From Nipponacmea schrenckii (lineage: Eukaryota > Mollusca > Gastropoda > Lottiidae): DNA of 64,000 nt. The stretch spans positions 32,354,599 through 32,418,598 of the forward strand of contig CM060202.1 in assembly GCA_030562195.1 (NCBI GenBank). Direction: 5' to 3'. Below the pieces are notes generated by a model. It saw only the letters and a list, made by a program, of their open reading frames with translations. It had not been told where the DNA came from and did not search any database. The translations under genes and the position numbers were made by a program. Of this stretch, positions 39,588-51,851 are shown piece after piece (the stretch's first letter is position 1; each line of letters opens with the position of its first letter).

Positions 39588-39810
39588 TTATATCACCCTT
39601 TTTAAAGACTTGGGAAAGACATTTCCCCTAGCCCATATTGAAGGAAAAAACCCTGAATCTAAAATATTATTAAATAAAACAACAAGTATAGGTAATATTG
39701 CAGCATTACAAAATATTAACATCTCATTTTGGATACCATCTATGGCTGAAGCCTTATTTAATTTTGATTTCTTAATTGTTTGTATTATCTCAGATTCAGT
39801 GATATAGGCA
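39588..39810 (-). pseudogene. Start of the LINE RT domain, frameshifted
   Basis: It reads ITESEIIQTIKKSKLNKASA, IDGIQNEML and SGFFPSIWARGNVFP, the first conserved RT blocks. A one-base change at about 39600 next to a run of T/A separates it from the main frame, which continues KKGDINDTDNYRGITIVS. The 5' end runs directly into the 44-bp array. Confidence 0.75.
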
Positions 39811-40617
39811 TCACTAATCACTAATTACTACCATCAGGTAATATATTATCTATTATAATAATCACTAATTACTACCAACAGGTAATATATTATCTATTAT
39901 AATAATCACTAATTACTACCAACAGATAATATATTATCTATTATAATAATCACTAATCACTACCAGCAGGTAATATATTATCTATTATAATAATCACTAA
40001 TTGCTACCAACAGGTAATATATTATATATTATTACAATCACTAATTACTACCAACAGGAAATATATTATCTATTATAATAATCACTAATTACTCCCAAAC
40101 GGGTTTATATATTATTTATCATAATAATCACTAATTATTTCCAACGGGTAATATATTACCCATTATAAATCACTTTTTACTACCACGGGTTTATATATTA
40201 TCTATTATAATAATCACTAATTCTACCAACAGGTAATATATTATTATTATAAAATCACTAATTACTACCAACAGGTAATATATTATCTATTATAATAATC
40301 ACTAATTACTACCAACAGGTAATATATTATTTTTATAATAATCACTAATTACTCCAACAGGTAATATATTATCATTATAAAATCACTAATTACTCCCAAA
40401 CAGGTAATATATTATCTATTATAATAATCACTAATTACTACCAACAGGTAATATATTATCTATTATAATAATCACTAATTACTACCAACAGGTAATATAT
40501 TATCTATTATAATAATCACTAATTACTACCAACAGAAAATATAATATCTATTATAATAATCACTAATTACTACCAACAGGTAATATAATATCTATTATAA
40601 TAATCACTAATTACTAC
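39811..40617 (+). repeat. 44-bp satellite array 1b (about 18 units)
   Basis: It continues the array broken by the LINE. Units here are more diverged (loss of bases at 40130-40400, some ending CAAACGGGTTTATA), then become regular again up to 40617. Confidence 0.88.
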
Positions 40618-41820
40618 TTTTCTCTCGAGGTATTTTTGTCAATCGAATAATTCATATAGATTGGAAATTTAATCTCCGATTTCGGAACAATACAGCTGAC
40701 CTAGGGTGATCAAACAAATTTGAATTTTTAGTTATAGTACAAAGAAATAAACTGGACCTATCTGGTGTCATATCTAAACAACAGAATTCGTGTATAATGT
40801 CATTCATGTTTGAATTTGTAATGGGGTTGCATAATTGTGGGATGATTGTATAAGGGTTACGAATTTTACGACCGGGAACTGTATCATTTTCGGTTAAGTC
40901 TTTCGGGAACTCAAGGAGTCACAGGCATTGGACAAAGAATTTTTATGTCACAAATAGAAGTCTAGTGTGATCCTGATAGACATAAGAAAACCTTTTTACA
41001 ATCCCTTAAACTTAAATATATTAAGTGTTTTTCATTTATAGTCTCCCGAATTTTACGAATAATTGTTGAGCTTTATAGAATCACCAGATTTTACAGTGAT
41101 TGTGTTGTATAGTTATGACAGGAGTATTTAATATTTCCATTACCTGTCTTAAGTTTTAAATTTCTTTAAAGGATGATAATCTAGAATTTAAAGCTAAAAA
41201 ACTTGTGTTTCGTTTTGGATTACGTTCGCGCGCTAGGAAATACACCTAGCCAGGTTTTCTATTTTATGACCGTCAAGGAAATATTACAGTCATATAAATA
41301 TAAGTTTTACAAGGACTATTATTCTCTTATATCATTTAGCTAGGGTTTCTGTGTTATACAAAGATAAAAATACCTGTTAATAAACGTATATAATATTCTC
41401 TGGAAATGGGTGCAGTAAATGTCGCTTTGACCAGGAATTAAAAAAAAGAACATTAATGAAATAATACAATCATATGAATATCTGTTTCAAAATGACTATT
41501 ACTCTATTATAATATCTAGCCAGGGTGTATACTACAATAAAATAAAATAATATGTTATTTGGGTAGCTTGTGTCGTGTCTTATCACAGTCATTATATAGT
41601 CTGTGTGTAATACAATGAAATAATACATGTTAATACCAGTTTACAACATTCTCTTGAAATGGACGTTTATAAAGCTTATGTCGCCTTGGTCCCGAAATTA
41701 AAGTCTGGTTACTAGACGATGAGAACACTAAAGAAATAAATCAGTTAGATTAACCACAGTTTATGATATTTTCGTATTGTTTCTGGGAGTATTATATTAG
41801 TTATATCAAAGTGATATAGA

Positions 41821-41884
41821 ATGATGTGGAATGTTTTAGACCTTGTTCTAGGTCTAGTCCTACTGATGTACTGTCTACCAACAG
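41821..41884 (+). CDS. Signal-peptide first exon, copy 2
   Basis: 64 bp, ATG ATG TGG start, 21 codons plus one base, phase 1, hydrophobic Leu/Val core, ending LPT plus the G of a split Gly codon. The donor is GTAAAT. It differs from copies 1 and 3 at a few positions only (Leu-Asp replaces Leu-Tyr near the centre). The Ig exons that should follow are not seen before the gap. Confidence 0.6.
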
Positions 41885-42147
41885 GTAAATATTATCTATT
41901 ATAATAATCACTAATTACTACCAACAGGTAATATATTATCTATTATAATAATCACCGATTACTACCGTCAGGTAATATATTATCTATTATAATAATCACT
42001 AATTACTACCAACAGGTAATATATTATCTATTATAATAATCACTAATTACTACCATCAGGTAATATATTATCTATTATAATAATCACTAATTACTACCAA
42101 CAGGTAATATATTATCTATTATAATAATCCCTAATTACTGCCAACAG
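41885..42147 (+). repeat. 44-bp satellite array 2 (6 units)
   Basis: Six units starting at the donor of exon copy 2 and ending CCAACAG right before ttcacatctgctcg, the same right boundary as the large array. Confidence 0.92.
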
Positions 42148-42749
42148 TTCACATCTGCTCGATACTGAAAGAAAATTTGTTCATAGCGCAAAGTTACATC
42201 ACATTACAGTGCTCATCTTCATAATAATATTGACAAACATACAAACAAATCAAAAGAATCCATGCAAAATTGTAGAGAGAAGAGTGGAATACGAACGGGA
42301 TATCAGAGTTTTATGAACGTAATATCAGATATTAAGTGATATCATCGGCTCGCCGACAAATTCACGAGTGTACTTTTGGAATTGTTAAATTCAACTTTCC
42401 ATAAATTTTCCAATATGTCAAAATGAAAGTAAACCACTACATTTTATCAACATCCGCTTGACTGTCACTGCACACAAAACGACGATTTTTAGAAATAACC
42501 TTCCGCCAATTAAATTTCTCAAATTCCGTTCCATTCCAAACATTGGTCAAAAACCCAAAAGGTAGGACGAAGGAGGGTTTCTGAAAATAGCTGGACTAAA
42601 ATGGTAAACAATCATTAGCATAAACAAAAGAAAATTCTAAATTTAAATTTCATCTGACGTTTCTGGAGTACCCTGTTCATATGAAATTTGTAAACACTCT
42701 TGTTTTCTAACCTAAATACAGCCTACAAAACCCCAAAAAAATTTGTTAC
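42148..42749. other. Duplicated non-coding flank (copy A)
   Basis: It matches 49068-49700. A shorter third copy of its centre (tttatcaacatccgcttgactgtc...) lies at 50395-50470. No gene recognised. Confidence 0.6.
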
Positions 42750-42955
42750 CTATTTGGCCTTCGATTTCTTCACACTCATTCTGTCTGTTCCTACTGAAAT
42801 CTTCATAATTATCATAAAGTTGAGTATGAAAATTGCTCCAAAGATAATTTAGGCTGTTTTCACTGTCTAAAAAGTATTCTACAGTCTCCTGATTCCAGGA
42901 AAAAGGCATACCATACATTGAAGTGGACTTCCAGGGCAGCTATAGAAACTGTATT
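42750..42955 (-). pseudogene. Minus-strand exon, copy A, frameshifted
   Basis: It is the same exon as 49701-49913, with donor GTAACA at 42745-42749, but it has one extra A in the run at 42900-42904. The frame is therefore broken after VHFNVWYA. Its acceptor end is hidden by the assembly gap. It looks like a decayed duplicate. Confidence 0.6.
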
Positions 42956-43455
42956 NNNNNNNNNNNNNNNNNNNNNNNNNNNNNNNNNNNNNNNNNNNNN
43001 NNNNNNNNNNNNNNNNNNNNNNNNNNNNNNNNNNNNNNNNNNNNNNNNNNNNNNNNNNNNNNNNNNNNNNNNNNNNNNNNNNNNNNNNNNNNNNNNNNNN
43101 NNNNNNNNNNNNNNNNNNNNNNNNNNNNNNNNNNNNNNNNNNNNNNNNNNNNNNNNNNNNNNNNNNNNNNNNNNNNNNNNNNNNNNNNNNNNNNNNNNNN
43201 NNNNNNNNNNNNNNNNNNNNNNNNNNNNNNNNNNNNNNNNNNNNNNNNNNNNNNNNNNNNNNNNNNNNNNNNNNNNNNNNNNNNNNNNNNNNNNNNNNNN
43301 NNNNNNNNNNNNNNNNNNNNNNNNNNNNNNNNNNNNNNNNNNNNNNNNNNNNNNNNNNNNNNNNNNNNNNNNNNNNNNNNNNNNNNNNNNNNNNNNNNNN
43401 NNNNNNNNNNNNNNNNNNNNNNNNNNNNNNNNNNNNNNNNNNNNNNNNNNNNNNN
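42956..43455. other. Assembly gap, 500 N
   Basis: Exactly 500 N, the usual placeholder for a gap of unknown size. It follows exon copy A and is followed by one 44-bp unit, so a repeat array is the likely cause. Confidence 0.98.
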
Positions 43456-43502
43456 GTAATATAGGCCTACTATCTATTATAATAATCACTAATTACTACC
43501 AT
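43456..43502 (+). repeat. Single 44-bp satellite unit after the gap
   Basis: gtaatataggcctactatc... ending accattcag. It shows that a further array of this family ends here, most of it probably inside the gap. Confidence 0.8.
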
Positions 43503-44829
43503 TCAGTTAGTGCTAGGGTAATGCCCGTGATAAAAATTTAAAATAAATAGTTACATAACTAACTGTGGAAACCTTAAATTCGATTGCCACAAATAAAATA
43601 AAAAAAATAACGAAAGTTTGGTTTAGATTGGAAATTAAATCTCCGATTTCGGAACAATACAGCTGACCTAGGGTGATCAAACAAATTTGAATTTTTAGTT
43701 ATAGTACAAAGAAATAAACTGGACCTATCTGGTGTCATATCTAAACAACAGAATCCGTGTATAATGTCATTCATTCAATTAGTAATGGGGTTGCATAATT
43801 GTGGGATGATTGTATAAGGGTTACGAATTTTACGACCGGGAGCTGTATCATTTTCGGTTAAATCTTTCGGGAACTCAAGGAGTCACAGGCATTGGACAAA
43901 GAATTTGTATGTCACAAATAGAAGTCTAGTGTGATCCTGATAGACATAAGAAAACCTTTTTACAATCCCTTAAACTTAAATATACTAAGTGTTTTTCATT
44001 TATAGTCTCCCGAATTTTACGAATAATTGTTGAGCTTTATAGAATCACCAGATTTTACAGTGATTGTGTTGTATAGTTATGACAGGAGTATTTAATATTT
44101 CCATTACCTGTCTTAAGTTTTAAATTTCTTTAAAGGATGATAATCTAGAATTTAAAGCTAAAAAACGTGTGTTTCGTTTTGGATTACGTTCGCGCGCTAG
44201 GAAATAGGAGGGGGGATAAACATCGCGACCTGTATTATAATAAGACATTCATATAAATATCAGTTTCAGAATGACTGTTACTCCATTATTACACCTAGCC
44301 AGGTTTTCTAATTTATGACCGTCAAGGAAATATTACAGTCATATAAATATAAGTTTTACAAGGACTATTATTCTCTTATATCATTTAGCTAGGGTTTCTG
44401 TGTTATACAAAGATAAAAAAACCTGTTAATAAACGTATATAATATTCCCTGGAAATGGGTGCAGTAAATGTCGCCTTGTCAAAATGACTATTACTTTATT
44501 ATAATATCTAGCCATAGATATATATATACAGCCGTATACTACAATAAAATAAAATAATACATGTTATTTCGGTAGCTTGTGTCGTGTCTTATCACAGTCA
44601 TTATATAGTCTGTGTGTAATACAATGGAATAATACATGTTAATACCAGTTTACAACATTCTCTTGAAATGGACGTTTATAGAGCTTATGTCGCCTTGGTC
44701 CCGAAATTAAGGTCTGGTTACTAGACGATGAGAACACTAAAGAAATAAATCAGTTAGATTAACCACAGTTTATGATATTTTCGTATTGTTTCTGGGAGTA
44801 TTATATTAGTTGTGTAAAAGTGATAGAGA

Positions 44830-44893
44830 ATGATGTGGAATGTTTCAGACCTTGTTCTAGGTCTAGTCTTACTGATGTACTGTCTACAAACAG
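44830..44893 (+). CDS. Signal-peptide first exon, copy 3 (of the Ig gene)
   Basis: 64 bp with ATG ATG TGG start, 21 codons plus one base (phase 1), hydrophobic core GLVLLMYC and end LQT plus the first base of Gly. The donor is GTAATA, which is also the start of the big satellite array. It joins in phase to the exon at 51462 (completing Gly, then ESKECDK), giving a secreted or membrane Ig protein. A start at the second ATG (44833) is equally possible. Confidence 0.65.
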
Positions 44894-47800
44894 GTAATAT
44901 ATTATCTATTATAATAATCACTAATTACTATCAACAGGTAATATATTATCTATTGTAATAATCACCAATTACTAGCAACAGGTAATATATTATCTATTAT
45001 AATAATCACTAATTACTACCAACAGGTAATATATTATCTATTATAATAATCACTAATTACTACCAACAGGTAATATATTATCTATTATAATAATCACTAA
45101 TTACTACCAGCAAGTAATATATTATAATAATCACTAATTACTACCAGCAAGTAATATATTATCTATTATAATAATCACTAATTACTACCATCAGGTAATA
45201 TATAAACTATTATAATAATCACTAATTACTACCAACAGGTAATATATTATCTATTATAATAATCACTAATTACCACCAGTAAGTAATATATTATCTATTA
45301 TAATAATCACTAATTACTACCAGAAAGTAATATATTATCTATTATAATAATCACTAATTACTACCAGTAAGTAATATATTATCTATTATAATAATCACTA
45401 ATTACTACCAGAAAGTAATATATTATCTATTATAATAATCACTAATTACTACCAACAGGTAATATATTATCTATTATAATAATCACTAATTACTACCAGC
45501 AAGTAATATATTATATATTATAATAATCACTAATTACTACCAACAGGTAATATATCATCTATTATAATAATCACTAATTACTACCAACAGGTAATATATT
45601 ATCTATTATAATAATCACTAATTACTACCAACAGGTAATATATTATCTATTATAATAATCACTAATTATTACCATCAGGTAATATATTATCTATTATAAT
45701 AATCACTAATTACTACCAACAGGTAATATATTATCTATTATAATAATCACTAATTACTACCAACAGGTAATATACTATCTATTATAATAATCACTAATTA
45801 CTACCAACAGGTAATATATTATCTATTATAATAATCACTAATTACTACCAACAGGTAATATATTATATATTATAATAATCACTAATTACTACCAACAGGT
45901 AATATATTATCTATTATAATAATCACTAATTACTACCAACAGGTAATATATTATCTATTATAATAATCACTAATTACTACCAACAGGTAATATATTATAT
46001 ATTATAATAATCACTAATTACTACCAACAGGTAATATATTATCTATTATAATAATCACTAATTACTACCAACAGGTAATATATTATCTATTATAATAATC
46101 ACTAATTACTACCAACAGGTAATATATTATCTATTATAATAATCACTAATTACTACCAACAGGTAATATATTATCTATTATAATAATCACTAATTACTAC
46201 CAACAGGTAATTATATTATATATTATAATAATCACTAATTACTACCAACAGGTAATATATTATATATTATAATAATCACTAATTACTACCAACAGGTAAT
46301 ATATTATCTATTATAATAATCACTAATTACTACCAACAGGTAATATATTATCTATTATAATAATCACTAATTACTACCAACAGGTAATATATTATCTATT
46401 ATAATAATCACTAATTACTACCAACAGGTAATATATTATATATTATAATAATCACTAATTACTACCAACAGGTAATATATTATCTATTATAATAATCACT
46501 AATTACTACCAACAGGTAATATATTATATATTATAATAATCACTAATTACTACCAACAGGTAATATATTATATATTATAATAATCACTAATTACTACCAA
46601 CAGGTAATATATTATCTATTATAATAATCACTAATTACTACCAACAGGTAATATATTATCTATTATAATAATCACTAATTACTACCAACAGGTAATATAT
46701 TATCTATTATAATAATCACTAATTACTACCAACAGGTAATATATTATCTATTATAATAATCACTAATTACTACCAACAGGTAATATATTATATATTATAA
46801 TAATCACTAATTACTACCAACAGGTAATATATTATATATTATAATAATCACTAATTACTACCAACAGGTAATATATTATCTATTATAATAATCACTAATT
46901 ACTACCAACAGGTAATATATTATCTATTATAATAATCACTAATTACTACCAACAGGTAATATATTATCTATTATAATAATCACTAATTACTACCAACAGG
47001 TAATATATTATCTATTATAATAATCACTAACTACTACCAACAGGTAATATATTATCTATTATAATAATCACTTATTACTACCAACAGGTAATATATTATC
47101 TATTATAATAATCACTAATTACTACCAACAGGTAATATATTATCTATTATAATAATCACTAATTACTACCAACAGGTAATATATTATCTATTATAATAAT
47201 CCCTAATTACTGCCAACAGGTAATATATTATCTATTATAATAATCACTAATTACTACCAACAGGTAATATATTATCTATTATAATAATCACTAATTACTA
47301 CCAACAGGTAATATATTATCTATTATAATAATCACTAATTACTACCAACAGGTAATATATAATCTTTTATAATAATCACTAATTACTGCCAACAGGTAAT
47401 ATATTATCTATTATAATAATCACTAATTACTACCAACAGGTAATATATTATCTATTATAATAATCACTAATTACTACCAACAAGTAATATATAATCTTTT
47501 ATAATAATCACTAATTACTGCCAACAGGTAATATATTATCTATTATAATAATCACTAATTACTACCAACAGGTAATATATTATCTATTATAATAATCACT
47601 AATTACTACCAACAGGTAATATATTATCTATTATAATAATCACTAATTACTACCAACAGGTAATATATTATCTATTATAATAATCACTAATTACTACCAA
47701 CAGGTAGTATATTATCTATTATAATAATCACTAATTACTACCAACAGGTAATATATTATCTATTATAATAATCACTAATTACTACCAACGGGAAATATAT

Positions 47801-49067
47801 CATCTATTATAATAATCACCGATTACTACCATCAGGTAATATATTATCTATTATAATAATCACTAATTACTACCAACAGGTAATATACTATATATTATAA
47901 TAATCACTAATTACTACCAACTGGTAATATATTATCTATTATAATAATCACTAATTACTACCAACTGGTAATATATTATCTATTATAATAATCACTAATT
48001 ACTACCATCAGGTAATATATTATCTATTATAATAATCACTAATTACTACCATCAGGTAATATATTATCTATTATAATAATCACTAATTACTACCAACAGG
48101 TAATATATTATCTATTATAATAATCACTAATTACTACCAACAGGTAATATATTATCTATTATAATAATCACTAATTACTACCAACAGGTAATATATTATC
48201 TATTATAATAATCACTAATTGCTACCAACAGGTAATATATTATCTATTATGACAATCACTAATTACTACCAACAGGTAATATATTATCTATTATAATAAT
48301 CACTAATTACTACCAACAGGTAATATATTATCTATTATAATAATCACTAATTACTACCAACAGGTAATATATTATCTATTATAATAATCACTAATTACTA
48401 CCAACAGGTAATATATTATCTATTATAATAATCACTAATTACTACCAACAGGTAATATATTATCTATTATAATAATCACTAATTACTACCAACAGGTAAT
48501 ATATTATCTATTATAATAATCACTAATTACTACCAACAGGTAATATATTATCTATTATAATAATCACTAATTACTACCAACAAGTAATATATTATCTATT
48601 ATAATAATCACTAATTACTACCAACAGGTAATATATTATCTATTATAATAATCACTAATTACTACCAACAGGTAATATATTATCTATTATAATAATCACT
48701 AATTACTACCAACAGGTAATATATTATCTATTATAATAATCACTAATTACTACCATCAGGTAATATATTATCTATTATAATAATCACTAACTACTACCAA
48801 CAGGTAATATATTATATATTATAATAATCACTAATTACTACTAACAGGTAATATATTATCTATTATAATAATCACTAATTACTACCAACAGGTAATATAT
48901 TATCTATTATAATAATTCCTAATTACTACCAACAGGTAATATATTATCTATTATAATAATCACTAATTACTACCAACAGGTAATATATTATATATTATAA
49001 TAATCACTAATTATTACCAACAGGTAATATATTATCTATTATAATAATCCCTAATTACTGCCAACAG
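44894..49067 (+). repeat. 44-bp satellite array 3 (about 95 units)
   Basis: 4,174 bp of head-to-tail 44-mers. Each unit begins GTAATATATTATCTATTATA and closes with ATCACTAATTACTACCAACAG. Variants cluster: units ending CCAGCAAG, CCAGTAAG or CCAGAAAG lie at 45100-45500, and units with TATATATTAT replacing TATCTATTAT are scattered from 45500. The first unit starts at the exon donor and the last ends CAG before ttcacatctg. The last ten bases of the unit copy the last ten of the exon. Confidence 0.95.
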
Positions 49068-49700
49068 TTCACATCTGCTCGATACTGAAAGAAAATTTGT
49101 TCATAGCGCAAAGTTACATTACAGTACAGTGCTCATCTTCATAATAATATTGACACACATACAAGCAAATCAAAAGAATCCATGCAAAATTGTAGAGAGA
49201 AGAGTGGAATAAGAACGTAATATCAGATATTAAGTGACATCATCGTCGACAAATTCAAGAGTGTACATTTCCATAATTTGCACACATGTTAAAGATCAAA
49301 AGACTCCAAGGAGAAATGTCAAATCACGAAATTCGACCTTCCATAACTTTTTCCATGAATCTCATTTTATCAACATCCGCTTGACTGTCGCTGCACACAA
49401 AACGACCATTTTTAGAAATAACCTTCCGCCAATTAAATTTCTCAAATTCCATTCCATTCCAAACGTTGGTCAAAAACCCAAAAGGTAGGACGAAGGAGGG
49501 TTTCTGAAAATAGCTGGACTAAAATGGTAAACAATCATTAGCATAAAATGATTTTGTAGTCTGAGTTCTATATAGAACAAAAGAAAATTCTAAATTTAAA
49601 TTTCATCTGACGTATCTGGAGTACCCTGTTCATATGAAATTTGTAAACACTCTTGATTTCTATCCTAAATACAGCCTACAAACCCAAAAATATTTGTTAC
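49068..49700. other. Duplicated non-coding flank (copy B)
   Basis: It matches 42148-42749. Plus-strand frames here have no support. Confidence 0.6.
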
Positions 49701-49913
49701 CTATTTGGCCTTCGATTTCTTCACACTCATTCTGTCTGTTCCTACTGAAATCTTCATAATTATCATAAAGTTGAGTATGAAAATTGCTCCAAAGATAATT
49801 TAGGCTGTTTTCACTGTCTAAAAAGTATTCTACAGTCTCCTGATTCCAGGAAAAGGCATACCATACATTGAAGTGGACTTCCAGGGCAGCTATAGAAACT
49901 GTATTCTTGAGGT
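49701..49913 (-). CDS. Putative exon on the minus strand, phase 1-1, family unknown
   Basis: 213 bp open on the minus strand between acceptor TATTTTTCAG (49914-49916) and donor GTAACAAAT (to 49700). Both junctions are phase 1, as for the Ig exons. It reads LKNTVSIAALEVHFNVWYAF, ENSLNYLWSNFHTQLYDN and RNRQNECEEIEGQI. No family is recognised. The content is Asn/Glu-rich with one Cys, perhaps helical. It lies in intron 1 of the plus-strand Ig gene, and a frameshifted duplicate is at 42750-42955. It could be an exon of an oppositely oriented member of the cluster. Confidence 0.45.
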
Positions 49914-51461
49914 CTGAAAAATACATAAGAAAAACCAAATTTGAATGATTGAAATAAGGAATATCTGCATTAGAAATTTTTGTATGAATTCATAGCCTCT
50001 TTTGAATCGCTTGTTTTACTGGATATTTATAGTAGATAGTGCAAAAAAGTACAAATTTTGCAAATCCAAATTCCCAATATAAGGACCCTAAAATTCTAGA
50101 TTTTCACACAAATTGAGAGATACCAACCTATTTTGTTCTTTCCACTCATATAAAGACAAGAACTGTCAAAAAGCCTGTTTGTTTTGAAAATTTCATCAAC
50201 TCGGCCACCAATTCATTTGCCGTCTGTTTCAATGTTAAATTACGAGATTCAACCTTGCATAACTTTATTCAGAACTCTCGTTGAAAACTTTCAAATATGT
50301 TACATAAAAGCCTGAGCAATACTCGGTTTCTCTACAAAACTTCAATATAGCATGACCATGAAAATTTTGAACTAGTCAAAATGAAAGTGTTCTACATTTT
50401 ATCAACATCCGCTTGACTGTCACAGCATACAAAACCACTATTTTTAGAAATAACCTTCCGCCGACTAATTCGTATACAATCATTAGCATAAAATATTTTG
50501 TGGTCTGAGTCCTATTATAATATCAACAATAAAAAATAGTGGACTATTTGGGAATAATCAGGCCAACATGTAAATAACAAAATAGTAAAGTGGTTGACAA
50601 AGGCGTACGGGAGGGGGGTGGGGGCGATCATATTGGGCTCGATCATATTCGGGCAAAATTCTCGACATATTCGGGCACTGAAAGTTCCCGAGTCTTCTTG
50701 GTTTTTTTTAGAAAAATACCCACTAATATTGAATAATATCGGGAACCGATTCCTGCCCGAATCCCTAGATTCTATTGAAGCAAAATACCCGAATATCGAG
50801 ATATTGGTGTGGAAGCCTTGTGTGCTGGTGATATTTGAATGGATATGAAATCTTTTTTGATGAATATTCTCATGGAGTATCAAATTAGTAACCCTTCATG
50901 ATCACTTCTGTGCATGAAGTCCGACATTGTGAGCATATTTCATGTTTTGTTCGCATCCCTCTCGTCCAATATTCAACCCCCAATTATGTCTCAGAAGTCA
51001 GAATGCAACAGATTATATGTAGATTTTTAAAATTTCGGGCACAAATCTCTCCCGCACCCCCAGTTTCAAAACCTCCTGTACGCATGGTGTTTGATAATGG
51101 ATTAATCAATGAACACGGAACTATCTCATAAGCATATCACGTTCTACCAGGTCAAGCCACATTGGTGCAGACATATTGTATTGAACATACTCATATGTAT
51201 AAGATATAGACCGATACGAGGTTAATTTTTGACAAAAAATGTCGAGGAATATTAACCGAGGGGTTTGAGGTCTATATCTAACTTACAATCCAAGGAAAAC
51301 TATGTTTCTTTTTTACTATTAACCCCCTTTTTCCGATAGATTCGTCCACGGGTTAATATATGAAATAATCGTCGTCGAAATCAAAGGTAAATTAATAATA
51401 CCGTGGATTGTAAATGGTAATAACTTTTACCTTTATAATCCGCCATTTAATTTTATTCCAG
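49914..51461. other. Intron sequence, no gene recognised
   Basis: It lies in intron 1 of the Ig gene. 50395-50470 repeats part of the duplicated flank. 50600-50800 has a run of atattcggg/cccgaat-type words, but no clear repeat structure. Confidence 0.4.
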
Positions 51462-51851
51462 GTGAAAGTAAAGAATGTGACAAAACTGGAATAATTGTTG
51501 GTCGACTAGGGAAGGAACTGGTGTTTAATTTTCCAATTTCTGATCTCAGAGACAAGTATAATAAATATATCACTGAACAATATGGAGAGGGGGTCGTAAA
51601 AAATGAAATTCCGGTTCAGGATCTGAAAAAAGAATCAGATATTCGGTTTAAAACTAAAAGAAATGCTGCGGTGGAAAATATAATTTATAGGAATGGTAAT
51701 CTAACTGAACGGTTAGGTAATCTGGCAGAAATCTTCATGACCAATGATACCTTCGTGGTGAATAAAACAAAACTACATAAAGAAGATGCTGGAATATATT
51801 CGATATATTTCAGAAATATTCGTTTGGGTCAGAAAGTTTTGATGATCTCAG
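51462..51851 (+). CDS. Ig-like domain exon (domain 1), phase 1-1
   Basis: 390 bp; acceptor TTTTATTCCAG, donor GTGAGT. It joins to exon 44830-44893 through a split Gly codon. It starts ESKECDKTG and contains RDKYNKYITEQYG, a glycosylation site in GNLTER, others at NDT and NKT, and the F-strand-like KEDAGIYSIYF. As in its minus-strand paralogue (29103-29492) the second Cys of a canonical Ig fold is absent, so this is a non-canonical V-like domain. It would be the outermost domain after signal cleavage. Tandem Ig domains after a signal peptide suit a cell-surface or secreted recognition protein; the ligand is unknown. Confidence 0.75.

Larger units (their letters stand above)
37693..39810 (-). 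mobile_element. 5'-truncated LINE inserted in the 44-bp array
   Basis: It carries RT and C-terminal Cys domain on the minus strand. Its 3' end, at low coordinates, has a short tail of TTTGA repeats, and its 5' end is cut inside the RT start region, so the endonuclease is missing. 44-bp units lie directly on both sides. No long target duplication could be told apart from the repetitive flanks. Confidence 0.8.
40657..42955 (+). repeat. Segmental duplication, copy A
   Basis: 40657-41820 matches 43627-44829, and 42148-42955 matches 49068-49910, at high identity. The 44-bp array in between has about 6 units here and about 95 in copy B. It contains exon copy 2 and a minus-strand exon with a frameshift. 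The right end is lost in the assembly gap. Confidence 0.85.
43627..49938 (+). repeat. Segmental duplication, copy B
   Basis: It is the partner of 40657-42955. Differences from copy A include about 75 bp present only here (44205-44280) and about 60 bp present only in copy A (41430-41490), plus the roughly 3.9-kb longer satellite array. Confidence 0.85.

Noticed and set aside
42860..43541. Long open frames of about 200 codons across the N gap
   Set aside because: They exist only because N codons contain no stops. Only the edges (42750-42955, minus) have real sequence.
44894..49067. CRISPR-like look of regular 44-bp repeats
   Set aside because: There are no unique spacers: the whole 44 bp repeats, and the context is a eukaryotic intron. 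It is a satellite.
50515..50883. 122-codon minus-strand frame in the Ig intron
   Set aside because: No motifs and no splice context. It overlaps repetitive words and is probably chance.
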